Virus record (IMG/VR): IMGVR_UViG_3300030116_004830
Coordinates: 23,651-87,650 of that record
Direction: 5' to 3' (one strand)
From: a virus
DNA length: 64,000 nucleotides
Positions 44,764-53,712 of this stretch are shown here, piece by piece; position 1 is the stretch's first letter; every line of letters begins with the position of its first letter. The notes below the pieces were generated by a model. That model was not told the DNA's origin, did not search any database, and saw only the letters and a program-made list of their open reading frames with translations. The position numbers and the translations under genes were made by a program.

Positions 44764-47298
44764 TCACCTAAACAATGCCTTAATTGTATATACCGTATCT
44801 TCATTTATTCCATAATCTCTAGAAATAGATTCGTAAGATGCTACTGCCTTTACTATTCTATTAATCTCAGTAGCAGTAACATCCATTCTTTGTTCAGTAT
44901 GGATTTTATTGATAACTAAATCCATATGTTCAACTGAATCCAAAGATAAATTAGCATAAGAAATATCCTTATCTTGCATTTTTCTAATTGTATCGTGAGC
45001 ATTCAACAAAGATAGATTTACACTATCCATCTTATGAAAACTATCGAATACTTTGTCTAATTCATCAATCGCTTCAGCCAACTTAGGGTCAGTGTAGTTC
45101 ACCTTTTTCGATTCAAAGTCAATGTTATCTTTTAGTCCAAGCCATGCTTTAAACTCAGGAGTATTTAGTGCGTATCTTAGCATAGTAATGGGATATTTGT
45201 CTTTATTTGAATCCTTATATTCATCATGTAATTCTTTTAGATTTGACCAATAAGGTGTAGACAAGTCCCCTAAATTTTGAACATTTAATTTTCTAGCCAT
45301 ATCATAAATAATAAAACCAACCGACCTCTTATTCATTGTTTCATAGTTTTTACCGAATAACCTATTCAAGGCGGTCACTGCCTTCTTTCCTGTCCTGAAA
45401 ATTTCCTTGGTAAATGCTCTCGCTCCTGTCTGTCTAGCACTCTGAATAAACGCAGTAATATCCTTAATGTTCTTAGGAGAAACAAGATGTATAGAATCTG
45501 TAACCATTCTATCTAGCATAGCACCAATCGCATTTTCTTTTGCATTTTTAATTGAGAGAACCATTGCAGAATGACCAGTCGCCCATGTAGGTTTCTCTTT
45601 TGCTTGAACATAATTTCTGCCTTGAAGAGGAATAAGATAATACTCGTTAATCGCCTTTAGTAAATCATTCCACGGTTTATCTACTAGTGCAGGAACTTCT
45701 CTTTCTTTTCCTTTTTGACCAGCCCATACCGACATAGGAGCAGAACCCGTTTCTCCCTGAGTTCCTTCTCCCTTTTTTGGTTGGTAAACAGACAAACTAG
45801 TTTTGTATGCTTCAGCGATATTAGCGATATTATCTAAGAACCTAACTGTATCGTCAGTAATTTTATCGTAATTTGTTTCTCCTTTCTTTTGGTATTTCTC
45901 TACAAACTTAGAAAGAGGCAAGTGGAAAATCTTTTCATCTTGAATATCATCAATATTCGCTTCAAATTTATTAAACCAATCATCGAATTCGTTTAATGCC
46001 TGTTTATCCAAAATATATTCTTCACCTTGTCTCTTACCCATGAATCTATACTTTAGGCCAATGGTAGCAGGAATGACTCTAATCTCCCCGCCTTCTTCTA
46101 TAGGTTCTAATCTCTTTTCTCTAACCCCATTAATGAGCGCCTTAACCTGATTCAATTGTCTCTTAGGAATTCTTATCTTTGAGAAATCATCTTTGAATTT
46201 ATACCAAAAGATAGGGTCTACATTCATTAGATTCTTGCTCGTAACAACCTGTGGCTCTTTTGCCCTTCCCGACATATCAGGTAATGAAGCATCGTAAACA
46301 GTTTGAACTTCTCCTTGTTGTCTATCAGATTCTAACGCTTCACTTCCTGTTTGAGCCGCCCCTTCTGAAACCTCATCAGGTTGGTATCCTCTTTCATCTT
46401 GCATTCCCATATCTTCAGGGGCTTTTTTCTGAGGAACGGCTCCTCTTAAATCATTAAAAGCATCCATAATGTAAAGAGCATTATTGAAGGCATTGTCCAC
46501 TGGAAGTTCAAATGGTTTTAGTTTTAGAACGTAATTAGGAATACCTTTTTTGTAATCTGCAATGAAATTATTTGATGCGTCAATGAATGGTTTTAGGAAT
46601 TTACTTTCGGTTTCTTCCATTACAAAATCTAATGATACAAGCATATCATGAAACTCTTTTGCGGCATCTAAAAGCGTCTTATGTTTACCATGAATACCTT
46701 CCCAATAATCATAAATTCTTTCTCTAGAAGATAACTTACCTAACTTCAAATCTCCAATATCTTCCGCCCAAGCAACATCAATTCTAGTTTTTCTAGATGA
46801 CCTTTGTTTACCTTCAGCCTGTTGCAAATCTCGATGATATTGCATTAGTTTGTTTACATTATTAATTACAGTTTCATCATTAGTTTTCTTAGCGAATTCC
46901 TCTAACTCAGTTAGTGTTTGTCCTATGTCGCTAGGTGCAGAAGTTTTCTTGAACGCTAACGATTCAACATTAAAATTCCCTTCATTTAGGTTATCATAGT
47001 TTAGAGGTCTACTCTTGTATGTAAAAGATGCTCTCAATTGTTTATTGAATCTTTTTTCGTCAGCAATTTCTTCTTGAGTTTCTGATTCTCTCATTTCTTG
47101 ACCTGCTGGCATAGCGCTTATTCCTCTTAATGCTCTTAGAGCATTTTTTGTTTCTCTAGGAGATGCGGAAGGAAATTGTTCTTTAAGTGCATCTCTTATT
47201 TGAGAAGCCATTTCATTGAAATTATTATTTTCTGCGGCTTGCCTAGCCATCTGTTTAATCTCATCGCTAATCATGTTCATTGTTATTTTATCAGCCAT
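44764..47298 (-). CDS. Large helical late protein, 844 aa
   Basis: The protein is predominantly helical and charged, with a low-complexity acidic/Gln linker near residue 320 (ERGYQPDEVSEGAAQTGSEA). It has no visible enzyme motif. It lacks the N-terminal tag. It starts at TAATG overlapping the upstream gene. Large helical proteins in this position may be internal head or ejection proteins; this is inference from composition. Confidence 0.5.
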   Translation of the reverse strand: MADKITMNMISDEIKQMARQAAENNNFNEMASQIRDALKEQFPSASPRETKNALRALRGISAMPAGQEMRESETQEEIADEKRFNKQLRASFTYKSRPLNYDNLNEGNFNVESLAFKKTSAPSDIGQTLTELEEFAKKTNDETVINNVNKLMQYHRDLQQAEGKQRSSRKTRIDVAWAEDIGDLKLGKLSSRERIYDYWEGIHGKHKTLLDAAKEFHDMLVSLDFVMEETESKFLKPFIDASNNFIADYKKGIPNYVLKLKPFELPVDNAFNNALYIMDAFNDLRGAVPQKKAPEDMGMQDERGYQPDEVSEGAAQTGSEALESDRQQGEVQTVYDASLPDMSGRAKEPQVVTSKNLMNVDPIFWYKFKDDFSKIRIPKRQLNQVKALINGVREKRLEPIEEGGEIRVIPATIGLKYRFMGKRQGEEYILDKQALNEFDDWFNKFEANIDDIQDEKIFHLPLSKFVEKYQKKGETNYDKITDDTVRFLDNIANIAEAYKTSLSVYQPKKGEGTQGETGSAPMSVWAGQKGKEREVPALVDKPWNDLLKAINEYYLIPLQGRNYVQAKEKPTWATGHSAMVLSIKNAKENAIGAMLDRMVTDSIHLVSPKNIKDITAFIQSARQTGARAFTKEIFRTGKKAVTALNRLFGKNYETMNKRSVGFIIYDMARKLNVQNLGDLSTPYWSNLKELHDEYKDSNKDKYPITMLRYALNTPEFKAWLGLKDNIDFESKKVNYTDPKLAEAIDELDKVFDSFHKMDSVNLSLLNAHDTIRKMQDKDISYANLSLDSVEHMDLVINKIHTEQRMDVTATEINRIVKAVASYESISRDYGINEDTVYTIKALFR

Positions 47299-49562
47299 TA
47301 TTCCACCGCCCGTATTAATCCTTCATTCTCCAAAGTTTTCAAAAAATTCCTTTTTGATTTGGCTCCTCTCTGTTGCTGATAAGTCAGCGACTCTGAAACT
47401 ATCTTTTCTAACTTGTCCCTAATGTCTTGAGTAATCTCTTGTCTTAATTTAGGGATTATATCTTTAGTAATCTTTGCTATTTTTTTAATCTCGTTAGCAA
47501 ATGGCGACTCCATAAAATCCAAATCTTCACTTGGTTGGATTTCCTTGGTTAACCCATCTAACGCTTCTTGCTCACTAGGAATATATATTCTACCTGCTCC
47601 AATAATTACATTGTATAAATTATCTAAAGATTCAATTTTAGTTTTTATTACCTCCCCACCTAAAACATCATCTAAACCCTTACCAGCCGCTAGCCCCTTG
47701 TAGGCTATCTCAGCAATATCTTCTTCATGTCCATCAGAAAACTTACTTTCATCGAAATCTACTTCAAACACCTTTCCGTAATTTGTTTCTAAGGCCCTAT
47801 CTAATTGTTCAAATTGCGTATCAAAATCGCCTTTAACAGATTCTAATCCTGCCTTTAGAGAACTACCTGCTGGTTCTAAATCTATTAAGAAAAATAGATT
47901 CATGATTTTATCATAGGTAGATTGGCTAGCCACAACATAAGCATAAACCGTTTCATCTCCATATTGAATCTTTTTTTCTCTTATACCTAAATCATCCATT
48001 TTTTGAAGATTACTAATTATACTCATAATTTTCTTTTGATTATCAGATTGTTTATCTTCATTTGTAGGTATATCTTTTAGAAGTTCTTCAGCCTCTTCAT
48101 CTCCTGATACTAAGTCAGCAATGAACTCATCTTGAGATTCAGTAAGCGATTTTCTTATCATCTGTAAATTTTGTTCTAGTTGTTTTTTAGATGCTTCATA
48201 AGCATCTCTTAGTGAACCTCTACCCTTGAGAGCATTTACAATATCATTTTTGTATTTATCAAAATTAGGATTATCATCTTCTTTGATTCTATTCTCTATT
48301 ATCTCTGAATAAAAGTCGTTATTTATATCTCCTTTAGAAGAAGCATTATAGACACTCCGAGCATAATAATTTAAACGATATTTTTCGTTAGCAAATTTCA
48401 TTGTTTGCATATTGAGAATAAAATTATCCGCCATACTTCCATCTTCTATCATGGATTCATATTTTCCGTCTAAAATTTTCAATAGGCTTCTATGAATAAA
48501 ACCGCTTCTTTCTTTAATTGCGTTTAATTTGTTTGTAGAAAGTTTCTCGTATTCTTTTTCACTCATTACCTTTTCAAGAAAGTAATGTGCCTTTGCAGAA
48601 GTAAACGGTTCTACCAATTCATATTCTTTGAAAATCATACCTTTAGTATCATCTTTTGAATATTCTACCATATCTAATTTACCAAATAATGCGTAAACGG
48701 GTCTAGGTTTATTCTCAATTTTTTGGGGTCCTATAATTTCCTTTACCTTTCTTTTAAGTTCGTTTACATCTCCCTCATATGAAGGGATAATTTGGTGCGG
48801 TCCTTTTTTTTCAAAACCTAATTGGGATAAATCTTCTTCGGTCTTAACAGAAATTCTTTGTTGCCTATTCCAGCCCCATTGATTCAATAGAGGTATTATC
48901 TTTCTACCATACGTTTGAGTAAAATATGGTTTTAGTTTGTCGATTTTAGTTTTATCTTTAAGTAACAATCTATCTAATTTCGCCAAATATCTTTTCTGTT
49001 GATTTTCATCCCAAGTATCAAAATTTTCTTGTAGAACCGCATCAATTTTTTCTTTGGTAACATCTTGCATTTCTACATTGATACGGGCTAATCCTGATGC
49101 AGTTCCCCTTGCTTTAGCCTGTCCTTTCTTTCTACCCTCTAAGAACGGCAACAATTCATTAACGACTTTCGTAACCCTAGCGGTTATCTTAGGTCCCTTT
49201 ATTCTATTAGGTCCTGTTGTTAATTTTCTAATCTCACTTATGTTTCTCCATCCCTTGAAATCATCTTGTTGATAAAATCTTAATCGGTCAATGGTAGCGT
49301 CTAATCCTTCGGGCTGATATTTTCTTTTTACTTCACTTATGAACATATCAGTATCTTCATCGCTAGAAAAAACTTCAGCCCAGTAAGTATTGGTTTGTTC
49401 TTCATTGAATCTTCTAAAATGAGGTAATCTAATTTTACCGTCTTGGTCGTATCTGTTGTATTGAGCCTTAATAACTTCCAAACTAGCATACACATGGTCA
49501 TTGTCTTTCAAAACCCTATTGGATTTCTTAAGAGATAATATCCATGCGGGTTCTTGACTCAT
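47298..49562 (-). CDS. Large helical late protein, 754 aa
   Basis: It begins MSQEPAWILSLKKSNRVL, which carries a W-x5-K phrase loosely like the late tag. The body is helical, Lys/Glu-rich and without a recognised domain. It overlaps the upstream small-terminase-like gene by four bases (ATGA). It is probably another internal or packaging-related protein. Confidence 0.45.
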   Translation of the reverse strand: MSQEPAWILSLKKSNRVLKDNDHVYASLEVIKAQYNRYDQDGKIRLPHFRRFNEEQTNTYWAEVFSSDEDTDMFISEVKRKYQPEGLDATIDRLRFYQQDDFKGWRNISEIRKLTTGPNRIKGPKITARVTKVVNELLPFLEGRKKGQAKARGTASGLARINVEMQDVTKEKIDAVLQENFDTWDENQQKRYLAKLDRLLLKDKTKIDKLKPYFTQTYGRKIIPLLNQWGWNRQQRISVKTEEDLSQLGFEKKGPHQIIPSYEGDVNELKRKVKEIIGPQKIENKPRPVYALFGKLDMVEYSKDDTKGMIFKEYELVEPFTSAKAHYFLEKVMSEKEYEKLSTNKLNAIKERSGFIHRSLLKILDGKYESMIEDGSMADNFILNMQTMKFANEKYRLNYYARSVYNASSKGDINNDFYSEIIENRIKEDDNPNFDKYKNDIVNALKGRGSLRDAYEASKKQLEQNLQMIRKSLTESQDEFIADLVSGDEEAEELLKDIPTNEDKQSDNQKKIMSIISNLQKMDDLGIREKKIQYGDETVYAYVVASQSTYDKIMNLFFLIDLEPAGSSLKAGLESVKGDFDTQFEQLDRALETNYGKVFEVDFDESKFSDGHEEDIAEIAYKGLAAGKGLDDVLGGEVIKTKIESLDNLYNVIIGAGRIYIPSEQEALDGLTKEIQPSEDLDFMESPFANEIKKIAKITKDIIPKLRQEITQDIRDKLEKIVSESLTYQQQRGAKSKRNFLKTLENEGLIRAVE

Positions 49563-50221
49563 TGTAATTGCTCCTGCATCTTACTCTTAATGTCCAACCA
49601 AACTTGAGGATGCTGTTGTGCTAATACCTCTTGAACGACTTGCATTTGATGAACGATAATTGTATCTTGTCTTTTGTGAACCAACTGTCCCTTGAACTCC
49701 AACATATACTTCAATGATTCACGAATCTCTTTTGCTAGTTTCGTCAAACTATCAATATATTTTGGATTGAGGTCATCCTCTTGAAACAACAATTCAATCT
49801 TTTCTTCAAGACGATGAATATTTACCGACAACAAATCAATTTCATTCAAATCTCTTTTCATGATTTCCATTGCCGCAGATTGTTGAACTAGCGGCTTCAA
49901 GTGTTTATTCATGTGTTTCATGACTTGTTGACGACTAATTCCTAAATCCGCCGCAACGGTTGAAGGTGAAATCTCTCCTTCATGGATAGCCATCTCTAGA
50001 GTTTTTCTTTCAGGACTAACGCATAACGCACATTTAGGATTTGATTGGTCGGTATAATCTGTATCCATGTGGTTTCTCAAATGTCTGGCAGTAACTCCAC
50101 TAGTCCATCCCATTTCTTCATCAAGTTCATCAGGAGTAATTTGTTTTGAAGAAAGCCTTTCCTCTAATTGGTCCCTATCGGGATGTTGGCAGAGTTTACA
50201 GTGCTTTCTTGTTTTAGCCAT
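49559..50221 (-). CDS. Putative terminase small subunit, duplicated zinc-HTH
   Basis: The 220-aa protein has two tandem units of the same layout: CKLCQHPDRDQLEERL with TSGVTARHLRNHM, and CALCVSPERKTLEMAI with LGISRQQVMKHMNKHL. Each pairs a CxxC with a helix-turn-helix ending in His residues that could complete a zinc site. The C-terminal part is coiled coil (SVNIHRLEEKIELLFQ). Small terminases use an HTH to bind pac/cos DNA and a coiled coil to oligomerise. The position near other packaging genes fits. A transcription regulator is the alternative. Confidence 0.5.
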   Translation of the reverse strand: MAKTRKHCKLCQHPDRDQLEERLSSKQITPDELDEEMGWTSGVTARHLRNHMDTDYTDQSNPKCALCVSPERKTLEMAIHEGEISPSTVAADLGISRQQVMKHMNKHLKPLVQQSAAMEIMKRDLNEIDLLSVNIHRLEEKIELLFQEDDLNPKYIDSLTKLAKEIRESLKYMLEFKGQLVHKRQDTIIVHQMQVVQEVLAQQHPQVWLDIKSKMQEQLQ

Positions 50222-50225
50222 TCAA

Positions 50226-51476
50226 TCAGCCCCACAAACCATCAGTCCAACTTTTCTTAATCTTTGAATTAGCCACTGCCTGTTCATGCTTTGATGACCA
50301 AGGCTGACCAGTAACCTTTCTTCCACCACCTGCCGATGAAAGCATAAGTGGTTTACTATTAGGAGGTAGATGAGGCGGAACGATAAAATCTTGACGAACA
50401 AACATGTTAATCAAACGGTTAATGGTAGCATCAGTAAATTTAATCTTAAATTCCTTTACATCATCCATTCCTGTAACATCTTTTAGATAAGGAGCAATCG
50501 AAGTCAAATATCTTTGAGTTTGTTTCTGTTGACCTTTGAATGGGAAATTGTTCAATTGAGTAGTAATACCTCTAGCACCACCATACATCAATTGATGGCC
50601 CCCACCACGATACGAATTACTATTACTCAAAATCTTTCTAATTTCTCTTATCAATTGAGGCAGTTTGGATAATGCATCTACCTTATTAGCAAAATCTCCT
50701 TTATCATTAATGATAATCTCTTGAATAAAGGCTCCATCCAATGCCTTTTTGAAATCTTGAAGAATGGCTAAAAGTCCCTTTTCAATAGTATCTCCTTTTC
50801 CTCCATTTTTCACTCCTTCTGCCCCTGCGTAAAATGCTTGCCAAAAGGGAGGCTTTGCTTGATTTTTTCCACCATCACCTTCTTCATACCAAGAAGATTT
50901 CACGGGACCTTGTTCATTTTCACTATCATGAACATCTGTTCTAGACCTAACATAAATCGGAGTTCGATAATGACCATAAACAACTTCTTCACCAATATCG
51001 GCCATTTTACCTTTTACTTTACCAACATCCAATGGTTGAGTAAAAAAGATGTTTCTTGGGTCATCGTCTGTTCCCTCCATTTTCTCTAAATCGTTTATCA
51101 AATCAAGAATATCTTGTTCATCATCTTCATCTATCAAAGATTGTTCATCCAAAATAACAGAATCTAGCAATTCCACGATGGCTTTTCCTTTATCTCTTGG
51201 AGTTCTGTTCGGTCTTACTACTCTAGCAGTAACATGGTCTTCTACATGTTGCAATAAGGTGTCGCTACCTGCGCTTCCATCTTTCTTATGACCTCTACCA
51301 GTAACTCCAATATCTGCCAATGTTAATCCTCGACATTCATTCTTCCACTTCGTATATTGTCTTTGAATAGTTCCAATCTCTTCGCCTAATTCTTGGTCAA
51401 TTAGTGCATTCTTAAACTGAATCATTCTTTTCTTCTTAACTGGTGGGGCCTTCAATAGCGTATTTACCCAATTCAT
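50226..51476 (-). CDS. Tagged late protein (MNWVNTLLK), 416 aa
   Basis: The protein starts MNWVNTLLKAPPVKKKR, a variant of the shared leader. An acidic middle (LIDEDDEQDILDLINDLEKM) precedes a Gly/Gln-rich region (RGGGHQLMYGGARGI) and a C-terminus with PHLPPNSKPLML. No family was recognised. It is the largest tagged protein and its ATG overlaps the upstream stop. Confidence 0.55.
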   Translation of the reverse strand: MNWVNTLLKAPPVKKKRMIQFKNALIDQELGEEIGTIQRQYTKWKNECRGLTLADIGVTGRGHKKDGSAGSDTLLQHVEDHVTARVVRPNRTPRDKGKAIVELLDSVILDEQSLIDEDDEQDILDLINDLEKMEGTDDDPRNIFFTQPLDVGKVKGKMADIGEEVVYGHYRTPIYVRSRTDVHDSENEQGPVKSSWYEEGDGGKNQAKPPFWQAFYAGAEGVKNGGKGDTIEKGLLAILQDFKKALDGAFIQEIIINDKGDFANKVDALSKLPQLIREIRKILSNSNSYRGGGHQLMYGGARGITTQLNNFPFKGQQKQTQRYLTSIAPYLKDVTGMDDVKEFKIKFTDATINRLINMFVRQDFIVPPHLPPNSKPLMLSSAGGGRKVTGQPWSSKHEQAVANSKIKKSWTDGLWG

Positions 51477-51745
51477 TCTTCATCTTCCTCCTTTTTCTTT
51501 TTCTTTTTTCCATAAAGAGGTCTAGGTTCAAGACCTGCGGTAGTGGAAGTTACTGCCCCTGCTAGTTTAAGCATCTTGACCCACCTACCATGAGCCTTCC
51601 TGTTTGAAGAATGCTTCAAATTGTTTCTTCTAGCCACTTTTATTTCGGCTTCATTTTGGGACATATTAGCAAACCTCATTATATCTTCTATCTCTTTACG
51701 ATATTCAGGATATTTCTGAATAAAATTGGTTTGGACGATAGCCAT
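51473..51745 (-). CDS. Small basic protein, 90 aa
   Basis: The helical N-terminus (MAIVQTNFIQKYPEYRKEIE) is followed by a basic helix (EAEIKVARRNNLKHSSNRKA) and a poly-Lys/poly-Glu end. It is encoded directly after HMG-CoA lyase with a TATA-like TTTAAAATAA about 45 bases ahead. It may bind DNA; no family was recognised. Confidence 0.5.
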   Translation of the reverse strand: MAIVQTNFIQKYPEYRKEIEDIMRFANMSQNEAEIKVARRNNLKHSSNRKAHGRWVKMLKLAGAVTSTTAGLEPRPLYGKKKKKKEEDEE

Positions 51746-51799
51746 GATTAAACCCGCTTTTTCAATCGTAGATAATCCCCGTTTATTTCCTTTGTTATT

Positions 51800-52654
51800 T
51801 TAAACGGCTAAACTAATTTCTCTATTTAATTTATTCATCCAATCAGTAACATACCATAAATCGTCTAACTCAACACCAGTTTCGTAATTCCTATTATGTA
51901 AATAATTAACCAATTGATTGGTTGAAAGGTTCCTTCCGCTTTCAGGAATAAAGGGACATCCACCAAGACCAGCAATACTCGCATCAAACTTGGTTATTCC
52001 CCAATCTAAAGCCGCTTCCACATTAGCAAAAATGTCCGTATCTCCATTTTTTCTCTCATGAAGGTGTAAAGTTACATCCGAATCTAATTTTCTAGTCAAT
52101 TCTAAGGTTTGAAGCAACTTTGTAGGAAAAGCAGACCCAATTGTATCACAAAGGACTATCTCATTAGCGATTTCACTTGCCATTTCAAAGGATTTAATCA
52201 ATTTATAGTCAGAAATGCCTCCTGTGAGTGGACAACCAAAGGCACAAGAGACATATGCACGAACATTTTCTCTTTTTTCTTCTTCTAACATCGTTTTTAT
52301 CTCAGGAAACGCTTCATCTAGTGTTCTTCCCAAATTTATTCGATTAAATTCGTCCGAAGGAGAAAAATATACGTTAAATCTCGATACTCCAACCGCTTTT
52401 GCCCTATCATATCCCTTTTGATTCGGCACTAGCGCCGCAAAATTAGCCAAATTGCGAGTTTCGCTAAACACACTTTCCGCATCAGCCATATGAGGGACCA
52501 TTTTGGGATGGACAAATGATGCAACTTCAATATCTTCTAGTCCACCATGATATAATTCGTTTATCATCCTAACTTTTTCATTTGTATCTAAAACAAACTT
52601 GCTATTTTGTAAACCATCTCTAGGTCCCACTTCATATATCTCAATATCTCTCAT
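51800..52654 (-). CDS. Hydroxymethylglutaryl-CoA lyase
   Basis: The 284-aa TIM-barrel protein carries the HMG-CoA lyase signature set. These are VGPRDGLQN (R12, D13), EVASFVHPKMVPHMAD, VSCAFGCPLTGG, DTIGSAFP, the metal-binding HLH (H197, H199), and AGLGGCPFIPESGRNLST with the active-site loop Cys at 233 and Asn at 242. Cellular enzymes have a conserved D after HxH where this one has E (HLHER). The enzyme splits HMG-CoA into acetoacetate and acetyl-CoA. A TATA-like box about 40 bases upstream suggests its own promoter. In a virus this is a probable auxiliary metabolic gene that could act on leucine breakdown or the mevalonate route to archaeal lipids. Confidence 0.88.
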   Translation of the reverse strand: MRDIEIYEVGPRDGLQNSKFVLDTNEKVRMINELYHGGLEDIEVASFVHPKMVPHMADAESVFSETRNLANFAALVPNQKGYDRAKAVGVSRFNVYFSPSDEFNRINLGRTLDEAFPEIKTMLEEEKRENVRAYVSCAFGCPLTGGISDYKLIKSFEMASEIANEIVLCDTIGSAFPTKLLQTLELTRKLDSDVTLHLHERKNGDTDIFANVEAALDWGITKFDASIAGLGGCPFIPESGRNLSTNQLVNYLHNRNYETGVELDDLWYVTDWMNKLNREISLAV

Positions 52655-52688
52655 CTTCTAACCCCATTACTAGCGATAATTCACCTAG

Positions 52689-52698
52689 TAATATATCC
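52689..52698 (-). promoter_or_regulatory. TATA-like box for HMG-CoA lyase
   Basis: The minus strand reads GGATATATTA about 35-45 bases before the ATG at 52654, the spacing expected for an archaeal TATA box with a very short leader. No strong ribosome binding site is seen, which fits a nearly leaderless mRNA. Confidence 0.45.
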
Positions 52699-52775
52699 AA
52701 TTTAAACATGCCCCTAATTTCTCATCCTTCCTCAACCATTTACCTTTCAGCGATAAATGACGATGGGCTAGATTA

Positions 52776-52795
52776 GTGGGTGATATATCTCCCAC
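52776..52795. promoter_or_regulatory. 20-bp palindrome, candidate operator
   Basis: The sequence is GTGGG-T-GATATATC-T-CCCAC, self-complementary except at one symmetric pair. It lies in the 227-base gap between the coiled-coil gene and HMG-CoA lyase. It could be a repressor site or a short terminator hairpin. The rest of this gap shows no gene. Confidence 0.45.
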
Positions 52796-52881
52796 CTAAC
52801 TTTTTCAAAAAATGACCCGTAATTTGTGTGGGACTAGCAAAAATTTTTTGGGGCTTATCGTCTATTTCCAGCCAAATGCCT

Positions 52882-53127
52882 TTAATCCTCTAAAATCATT
52901 TTTGTTATATCTTCTAAGGTCAATCGTTCTTTTATATCGCTACTCGATTTAGTAGCAAAATCATCTAAGGAACTCTGAGTGGTCTTCTTCCTTGTAGCAT
53001 CTAGCAATTGCTTTAGCAATCCGTCAGCCTGTTTTAGTGCTTTATTGGCAATGTCCGTCTGAATTCTTGCTTCCGACATTAGTTTATTGATTTCTCTTAC
53101 GGCCTGAAATACTTCTTCATCCTCCAT
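52882..53127 (-). CDS. Small coiled-coil protein, first leftward gene
   Basis: The 81-aa product (MEDEEVFQAVREINKLMSEA) is a charged coiled coil ending RLTLEDITKMILED. GGAGGG precedes the ATG. It starts the leftward block and faces the rightward early operon across a 180-base divergent promoter region. No family was recognised. Confidence 0.5.
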   Translation of the reverse strand: MEDEEVFQAVREINKLMSEARIQTDIANKALKQADGLLKQLLDATRKKTTQSSLDDFATKSSSDIKERLTLEDITKMILED

Positions 53128-53251
53128 AGAAACCCTCCACTAAACCAAGCCTAGCGCCATTTAACTAATAGAGATATGGTCTAATCATTAAATTATAACA
53201 GTGTAAGGCTTATCATTAAATGACGTTCAAATAAAAATTTTTTTCACAAAG

Positions 53252-53259
53252 CCATATGG
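53252..53259. promoter_or_regulatory. CCATATGG palindrome, copy 1
   Basis: Core flanked by CAAAG on the left and GGCTTTG on the right. A GGTTGGA/TCCAACC inverted repeat overlaps it. It lies 50 bases before the ATG at 53309, in the divergent promoter region. Confidence 0.6.
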
Positions 53260-53308
53260 TTGGAGGCTTTGCTATCCAACCTTATGAGTATTAAAAATAC
53301 CATCTGAT

Positions 53309-53455
53309 ATGAGTGATGAAAAGTTGGACCCGTTTCACGATGATTATGAAATCGTAATGACCAAAAAGGAACTATACCATTTAGAGATATTGCGGGCAAT
53401 GGGGCTTAACTTTGAAATGCTTAAGATAATGGGACCAGAAGGTGAGGAGGAATGA
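53309..53455 (+). CDS. Small early protein, 48 aa
   Basis: This short frame (MSDEKLDPFHDDYEIVMTKK) ends in TGA overlapping the next ATG. It is the first gene after the divergent promoter region. It is acidic and helical. Coupling with the next gene supports it as real. Function unknown. Confidence 0.55.
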   Translation: MSDEKLDPFHDDYEIVMTKKELYHLEILRAMGLNFEMLKIMGPEGEEE

Positions 53456-53712
53456 GAGCAGACGAGATAGCGGATTGGTGTGGCTTTGACGATGAATGGG
53501 ATATGTTAACCGACAATTTAGATGATGATGAATTGATGGACCTATTGCGGGTATTCGTTTATTCTGATAAGGAAGGCTTAATTCAAGAGATGATAGAGGA
53601 TTGGGCAAAATATCAATACGATTGGGTAGACCATGAAAAGATAAAGGCAGATTACGAGGATATGAAATATCAAGAGTGGAAAGATAGTAGAGGTGAAAGA
53701 GATGAAAGATAA
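53452..53712 (+). CDS. Acidic early protein, 86 aa
   Basis: GGTGAGGAGG sits just before the ATG at 53452. The product (MRADEIADWCGFDDEWDMLT) is strongly acidic, with many Trp and Asp residues. That composition is often seen in phage DNA mimics and small inhibitors of host proteins. No family was recognised. Confidence 0.55.
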   Translation: MRADEIADWCGFDDEWDMLTDNLDDDELMDLLRVFVYSDKEGLIQEMIEDWAKYQYDWVDHEKIKADYEDMKYQEWKDSRGERDER

